10,422 nucleotides of DNA from JACRLI01 sp035542815 (lineage in GTDB: Bacteria > Eisenbacteria > RBG-16-71-46 > JACRLI01), in assembly GCA_035542815.1 (NCBI GenBank), contig DATKKS010000032.1, positions 1 through 10,422 of the forward strand, written 5' to 3'. Below, piece by piece: positions 7,901 through 10,422 of the stretch; position 1 is the stretch's first letter, and each line of letters begins with the position of its first letter. The position numbers and the translations under genes were made by a program. The notes beneath the pieces were generated by a model. That model was not told where the DNA came from and ran no database searches. It saw only the letters and a program-made list of their open reading frames with translations.

Positions 7901-8565
7901 AGCATGAACTCCTGCCAGCGCCGGTACAGCTCCGCGGTGGCCAGGACGTCCCCGTAGCAGTACCGGGCGATGTCCACCCCCCGGCCCTGCTCCCACATGT
8001 CCTGCACCAGGTAGCCGTGGGCTTCCTCGGACTTGGGGCTGGCGATGCCGAAGGTCCGGCAGGCCAGGTCCAGATTCACCCGCCAGCGGGCCGCGTTCTG
8101 GAAGCGGAGCTGGTCGTACAGGTCGATGTGCACCTCGGTGGAGTAGCGGTGGCCGAGGAGGTCGCGGCTCACCTTCACCCCCAGGATGCCGGAGCGCACG
8201 GTCAGGAAGGGCACGTCGAAGGACCGCCCGTTGAAGCTCACCACGGGCTTGCCGGCGTTCCGCCCGACCACCCGCCAGAACCACTCGAGCAGGGCCGGCT
8301 CGTCCTCCGCCGCGGTCCAGCTCACGCTCTCCTCCCGCGGCACCGGTTGCGTCCCGGGCCGTGCGATAATGAGCCCCACGGCCTTCTCGGTGTCGTACAG
8401 CGCCACGCACACCACCTCGGCGGTGAACGGGCTGAGGCCGGTGCGGCGCTTCTCCAGCTCCTGCTCTTCGGGGCTGGTGCAGTAGCGGAGCAGGAACTCC
8501 TGCGCGGTGGGGGGGAGTTCCTCGAAGCGGTGCCCCGCGGTCTCGATGTCGAACACCAGGGCCAT
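7894..8565 (-). CDS. DEDDy-type 3'-5' exonuclease (PolB exonuclease-like)
   Basis: A 223-aa protein of the RNase H-like DnaQ superfamily, predicted to remove nucleotides from 3' ends of DNA or RNA using two metal ions. The four acidic ligands can be placed: D6 and E8 in VFDIET (ExoI), D117 in SFNGRSFDVPF (ExoII), and D206 in YCYGD (ExoIII). The last has Y202 in the Yx3D spacing that defines the DEDDy subgroup. It is a single domain with no polymerase, matching the stand-alone 'PolB-related exonuclease' family (PF10108-like by recall). A strong Shine-Dalgarno precedes the ATG. It converges on the amidotransferase gene, and the two stop codons overlap within CTAG. It is probably a repair or RNA-processing gene that merely borders the polysaccharide locus; nothing in it suggests a polysaccharide role. 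Confidence 0.9.
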   Translation of the reverse strand: MALVFDIETAGHRFEELPPTAQEFLLRYCTSPEEQELEKRRTGLSPFTAEVVCVALYDTEKAVGLIIARPGTQPVPREESVSWTAAEDEPALLEWFWRVVGRNAGKPVVSFNGRSFDVPFLTVRSGILGVKVSRDLLGHRYSTEVHIDLYDQLRFQNAARWRVNLDLACRTFGIASPKSEEAHGYLVQDMWEQGRGVDIARYCYGDVLATAELYRRWQEFMLP

Positions 8566-8568
8566 GGA

Positions 8569-8576
8569 ACCTCCTC
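8569..8576 (-). promoter_or_regulatory. Strong ribosome binding site of the exonuclease gene
   Basis: Read on the - strand the sequence is GAGGAGGT, a long match to the 16S 3' end, 3 nt before the ATG at 8565. It fixes the exonuclease start. Confidence 0.75.
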
Positions 8577-8578
8577 GT

Positions 8579-8633
8579 GGGAGGGGCGGGCCCTCCCGGG
8601 CCGGGCGTCGGCCCCCTGGGGGAGGGGCCGACG
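8579..8633 (-). promoter_or_regulatory. Two adjacent GC-rich hairpins in the exonuclease 5' leader
   Basis: The first hairpin has perfect 10-bp arms, CGTCGGCCCC at 8606-8615 and GGGGCCGACG at 8624-8633, with an 8-nt loop. The second has perfect 7-bp arms, GGGAGGG at 8579-8585 and CCCTCCC at 8591-8597, with a 5-nt loop, and ends 3 nt from the ribosome binding site. No T-tract follows on either strand, so they are not obvious terminators. If transcription starts near a weak TATCCT box (- strand, 8646-8641), both would sit in the mRNA leader and could limit or stabilise it. The hairpins are seen directly; their function is inferred. Confidence 0.55.
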
Positions 8634-8745
8634 GCCACCCAGGATAGAGCCCGCCGCGGGGCGAGGAAAGGCGGAAACTCCGGGGCCCGGACTCTCATCC
8701 AGGTGGGTAGAGATAACTCAGTCTAAGTGGCGTGGTGGTTATCGG

Positions 8746-8763
8746 ATGGGGAAGTTTACCCAT
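8746..8763. promoter_or_regulatory. Small dyad upstream of the promoter, possible operator
   Basis: ATGGG-N8-CCCAT forms a short inverted repeat ending 7 nt before the -35 box, centred near -52 of the predicted start. The spacing would suit an activator or repressor dimer, but 5-bp arms can arise by chance. Confidence 0.3.
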
Positions 8764-8770
8764 TACGTAC

Positions 8771-8799
8771 TTGACTTCTTCTGTCAACCGCCCTATACT
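8771..8799 (+). promoter_or_regulatory. Sigma70-type promoter for the sugar-phosphate transferase gene
   Basis: The -35 box TTGACT (8771-8776) and the -10 box TATACT (8794-8799) are separated by exactly 17 nt. Each has one mismatch to the consensus hexamer. Transcription would begin at about 8806-8808. This sits in the least GC-rich stretch of the window, which makes it stand out. The -35 is also one arm of a dyad, TTGAC-N7-GTCAA (8771-8787), that a dimeric regulator could bind and so block polymerase. Confidence 0.75.
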
Positions 8800-9095
8800 T
8801 CTGGTGCATTGAGAACCGCGCAGTTGCTGCGTGGACCGTCCGAAAACTCATGGGAGGGCTCAAGCATCGGCTGACTTGGCTACCGGGTACCACGTTGGCA
8901 GTCCGGAGCAGCCCAGGTGATCGTCACCCGGGTGTCCTCCAGGCAGCACAACGCTGACAGCCATGACCCAAGGCGCGACCTCTCCCGAGCCCCGAGTGTC
9001 TCGGAGGCATGAACCGGCTCCAAGGTGGTCCCCCAGCGCAGGCGCCTGCGGGTGGCTGTCCAACCCACGCGGGTTGAAGTGCAGGGCAGGTCTCG

Positions 9096-9144
9096 GGAGT
9101 TGCGTTTGGGGTGCAGTGCCCCCTGCGGCGGCTCCATTTTTATT
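9096..9144 (+). terminator. Terminator-like hairpin with T-tract inside the leader (attenuator candidate)
   Basis: GGAGTTGC (9096-9103) pairs with GCGGCTCC (9128-9135) over 8 bp, including two G-U pairs. It encloses an inner hairpin, GGGG(T)GC-AGT-GCCCCC, at 9108-9123. The T-run follows at once: ATTTTTATT at 9136-9144, the only such run near any hairpin in this GC-rich window. The hairpin lies 48 nt before the ATG of the following gene and downstream of a strong promoter. It would therefore stop transcription before the gene unless disrupted, for example by pairing of 9092-9099 with 8982-8989. Confidence 0.5.
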
Positions 9145-9177
9145 GCCTGGCTGTTCCCTGCAGCTTGTTGGTACGAC

Positions 9178-9182
9178 GGGAG
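9178..9182 (+). promoter_or_regulatory. Ribosome binding site deciding the start at 9192
   Basis: GGGAG is 9 nt before the ATG at 9192. It favours this start over the in-frame ATG at 9111, which lies inside the terminator-like hairpin and has no Shine-Dalgarno. Confidence 0.6.
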
Positions 9183-9191
9183 CGTGACACC

Positions 9192-9926
9192 ATGCTAGAG
9201 CAACCGACCGGGTCAGTCTTGCTCGACTCTCAGCGTGAACCCCGCCACCGCCCCCCCGCGGCCGCCGCGGCGGTCCTGGCCCGCGAGCACGTCCTGCCCA
9301 TCGCCACCGGATTCCAGAGCGGTTTCTACCTGCGCGTCGGCAAGCGCCTGCTGGACATCCTGGCCAGCGGCCTGGCGCTCCTGGTGGCCGGCCCGGTGAT
9401 GCTGGTGCTGGGCATCCTGGTGCGGCTCGACTCCGTCGGCCCGATGTTCTACCGCCAGCGGCGCGCCGGCCTGGGCGGCCGCCTGTTCACCTTCTACAAG
9501 CTGCGCTCCATGCACGTGGGCGCCCACCTGCGGCGCTCCGAGCTGTGGCACCTCAACGAGGCCGATGGCCCGGTGTTCAAGATCAGCAAGGACCCCCGGG
9601 TGACCCGCCTGGGCCGCTGGCTCCGCCGCACCAGCCTGGACGAGCTGCCCCAGCTGCTCAACGTGCTCAAGGGGGAGATGAGCCTGGTGGGCCCCCGGCC
9701 CCCGCTGCCCGAGGAAGTGGAGCGCTACGAGCCCTGGCAGATGCGCCGCCTGGACGTGAAGCCCGGCATCACCTGCCTGTGGCAGATCAGCGGGCGCAGC
9801 CGGCTGGGCTTCGACGAGTGGATGCGCCTGGATCTCGAGTACATCCGGCACCGCTCGCTGGCCCTGGACCTCAAGATCCTCCTGCGCACGCTGCCCGCGG
9901 TGCTCTCCCGGGACGGCGCGTACTGA
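9192..9926 (+). CDS. Polyprenyl-phosphate sugar-1-phosphate transferase (bacterial sugar transferase, monotopic PGT)
   Basis: This 244-aa enzyme should move a sugar-1-phosphate from a nucleotide sugar to undecaprenyl phosphate, the first step in building a polysaccharide repeat unit. It has the minimal PglC/WcaJ-C catalytic module only: a re-entrant membrane helix with a central Gly-Pro (about 51-79, P68), the amphipathic stretch FYRQRRAGLGG, the FTFYKLRSM block at 99-107, the catalytic Asp-Glu dyad D150-E151 in TSLDELPQ, LVGPRPPLPEE at 165-175, and PGITCLWQISGRS. It lacks the N-terminal four-helix and Rossmann-like part of full-length WcaJ/WbaP proteins. The C-terminus, ending LSRDGAY, matches exopolysaccharide glycosylphosphotransferases. 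The first 16 codons include several that are rare here (CTA, CAA, TCA, TTG, TCT, CGT, GAA), continuing the low-GC leader. The sugar is probably a hexose, but that is a guess. Confidence 0.93.
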   Translation: MLEQPTGSVLLDSQREPRHRPPAAAAAVLAREHVLPIATGFQSGFYLRVGKRLLDILASGLALLVAGPVMLVLGILVRLDSVGPMFYRQRRAGLGGRLFTFYKLRSMHVGAHLRRSELWHLNEADGPVFKISKDPRVTRLGRWLRRTSLDELPQLLNVLKGEMSLVGPRPPLPEEVERYEPWQMRRLDVKPGITCLWQISGRSRLGFDEWMRLDLEYIRHRSLALDLKILLRTLPAVLSRDGAY

Positions 9927-9951
9927 GCGCGCCGCCGCGGGCGGGCCGCCT

Positions 9952-9968
9952 CCGGGTTGACAACCCGG
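9952..9968 (+). terminator. GC-rich hairpin after the sugar-phosphate transferase gene
   Basis: CCGGGTT (9952-9958) and AACCCGG (9962-9968) form a perfect 7-bp stem with loop GAC, 26 nt after the stop codon. There is no following T-tract, so it may be a weak or Rho-assisted terminator or an mRNA-stabilising stem rather than a strong intrinsic terminator. The rest of the 171-nt spacer (9927-10097) shows no clear promoter. Confidence 0.4.
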
Positions 9969-10097
9969 CGCGCGTGACCGCAACCTTGGAGCCGGCACCG
10001 CTGCATCTCCGGAGTCTCCCGGTGGCGCCCGCCCCGGCCCCGGCCCGGAACTGACCCGCTCCCTTCGTTCGGAATCCGGTCCAACCCCGTGAGGCCC

Positions 10098-10422
10098 ATG
10101 ACCCAGACCCCGCCTGCCCAGCCCCGGAGCATTCCCGGCCCGCCGCTGGCGTGGCTGCTCCTCGGCGTGGCCACCGTGCTGCGCTTCTACCACCTGGGTC
10201 ACCAGAGCCTGTGGGTGGACGAGTACGCCTCCCTGCTCAGCTCCCACCCGTACGTGCCCCTGGGCTGGGCGGACCTGTGGGAGAACCTGCACGGGCCGCT
10301 GCACGCCCTGTCGCTGCACCTGCTGGTGAACTGGATCGGGCTCAACACCGTGACCCTGCGCCTGCCCACCGCCGTGGCCGGGGTCCTGACGGTGGCCGCG
10401 ATGTTCCGGCTGGGGGAGCGCA
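10098..10422 (+). CDS. GT39/ArnT-like GT-C membrane glycosyltransferase, N-terminal part (3' end outside window)
   Basis: The first 108 codons are open to the window edge. Residues 17-33 form a first membrane helix (LAWLLLGVATVLRFYHL). Directly after comes HQSLWVDEYASL with D41 and E42, the acidic pair at the start of the first extracytoplasmic loop that GT-C enzymes of the PMT/ArnT type use for catalysis. HGPLHALSLHLLVNWIG and LRLPTAVAGVLTV follow, matching the usual 'HPPLYxLLLHxW...ALRLPSALxGxLTV' region. Such proteins use polyprenyl-phosphate sugars as donors and glycosylate lipids, glycans or proteins on the outer face of the inner membrane. GAGG at 10091-10094 lies only 3 nt before the ATG; an in-frame GTG at 10089 is an alternative start. 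Acceptor unknown. It follows the sugar-phosphate transferase after a 171-nt spacer and may share its transcript. Confidence 0.85.
   Translation, partial: MTQTPPAQPRSIPGPPLAWLLLGVATVLRFYHLGHQSLWVDEYASLLSSHPYVPLGWADLWENLHGPLHALSLHLLVNWIGLNTVTLRLPTAVAGVLTVAAMFRLGER

Larger units (their letters stand above)
8806..9191 (+). promoter_or_regulatory. Long structured 5' leader of the sugar-phosphate transferase gene; candidate attenuator/riboswitch
   Basis: About 385 nt lie between the predicted transcription start and the ATG at 9192, with no convincing gene and lower GC than all neighbours. Hand folding finds: (1) an 8-bp stem with loop TTG at 8816-8834; (2) a compound arm at 8893-8953, built from CGTTG/CAACG, CCGGAG/CTCC-A-GG, CCC/GGG and GGTGA-TCG-TCACC, optionally closed by TGGCT (8877-8881)/AGCCA (8959-8963); (3) CCGAG-TGT-CTCGG at 8992-9004; (4) the palindrome CGCAGGCGCCTGCG at 9037-9050; (5) CAACCC-ACGC-GGGTTG at 9061-9076; (6) the terminator-like hairpin 9096-9135 followed by a T-rich run. 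CTCCCGAG (8982-8989) is fully complementary to CTCGGGAG (9092-9099), which would enclose elements 3-5 and break element 6. I recognise no known riboswitch class. No computed folding energies support this. Confidence 0.5.

Noticed and set aside
8782..8787. TTGACA on the - strand as a divergent promoter for the exonuclease gene
   Set aside because: No acceptable -10 at 16-18 nt. The nearest candidate, TAAACT, is 23 nt away. The hexamer is explained by the dyad.
8898..8915. Resemblance of GTCCGGAGCAGCCC to the SRP RNA core (GTCCGGAAGGAAGCAGCC)
   Set aside because: The asymmetric loop needed for Ffh binding is missing and flanking helices do not match, so it is a chance similarity.
8850..8957. 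35-codon leader-peptide ORF (ATG at 8850, TGA at 8955-8957)
   Set aside because: It has no ribosome binding site, its codon use is unlike the host, and it has no run of a regulatory amino acid. It could still be tested, since it ends 24 nt before the 8982 pairing arm.
8880..9137. Small - strand ORFs in the intergenic region
   Set aside because: No ribosome binding site, no recognisable motif, atypical codons, and antisense to the structured leader.
8963..9187. 74-codon + strand ORF in the intergenic region
   Set aside because: Many codons end in A or T, unlike every real gene here. There is no ribosome binding site, and the sequence is better explained by RNA structure.
9111..9191. Earlier in-frame ATG at 9111 for the sugar-phosphate transferase
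   Set aside because: It has no Shine-Dalgarno, lies in the terminator-like hairpin, and would add 27 residues unlike the family. The ATG at 9192 has GGGAG at good spacing.
9957..9962. TTGACA as a -35 box before the GT39 gene
   Set aside because: It lies in the hairpin 9952-9968 and no -10-like hexamer occurs at 16-18 nt spacing.
10068..10085. T-loop-like GTTCGGAATCC suggesting a tRNA
   Set aside because: The loop has an extra base, and no acceptor, D or anticodon arm can be built upstream.
1..10422. CRISPR arrays, insertion sequences, integrase or attachment sites
   Set aside because: No regularly spaced repeats, no transposase or integrase motifs and no terminal inverted repeats were seen on either strand.

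Overview
The window comes from a very GC-rich bacterium. Nearly all codons end in G or C, start codons include GTG, and genes are packed with 1-4 nt overlaps. The gene set points to a Gram-negative or related diderm from a poorly cultured, soil- or sediment-type lineage, because it resembles the exopolysaccharide loci that often accompany exosortase/PEP-CTERM systems. No exosortase or PEP-CTERM gene lies in the window, and I cannot name the phylum from sequence alone.

Region 1 (1-7897, + strand) is a tight operon of six genes. In order they are: the C-terminal part of a family-4 (GT-B) glycosyltransferase; a 699-aa heparinase II/III-type protein; a second GT4 glycosyltransferase; a 392-aa predicted alpha/alpha-toroid protein of unknown function; a third GT4 glycosyltransferase; and a 639-aa glutamine-dependent asparagine-synthetase-type amidotransferase. 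Junctions are ATGA or GTGA overlaps or gaps of 1 and 6 nt, so translational coupling is likely. The likely joint product is a secreted heteropolysaccharide. The lyase-type and amidotransferase genes make a uronic-acid or uronamide component plausible, but that is inference.

Region 2 (7894-8565, - strand) is a DEDDy-type 3'-5' exonuclease gene. It converges on the operon so closely that both stop codons share one palindromic CTAG.

Region 3 (8566-9191) is a 626-nt gene-free interval with visibly lower GC. It carries two GC-rich hairpins in front of the exonuclease gene. It also carries a near-consensus sigma70 promoter pointing right (TTGACT-N17-TATACT) and then a leader of about 385 nt before the next gene. 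By hand folding, the leader contains several stable hairpins and ends in a terminator-like hairpin plus T-tract. Its left arm can alternatively pair with an upstream 8-nt complement. This looks like a transcription attenuator or riboswitch-like control element in front of a polysaccharide initiation gene, and it is the most interesting part of the window.

Region 4 (9192-10422, + strand) holds a short polyprenyl-phosphate sugar-1-phosphate transferase, which would start repeat-unit assembly on the lipid carrier. After a 171-nt spacer with a hairpin comes the first 108 codons of a GT39/ArnT-like GT-C membrane glycosyltransferase that runs off the end. The leader would control the committing step of polysaccharide assembly, while the region 1 glycosyltransferases and modifying enzymes extend and tailor the chain.
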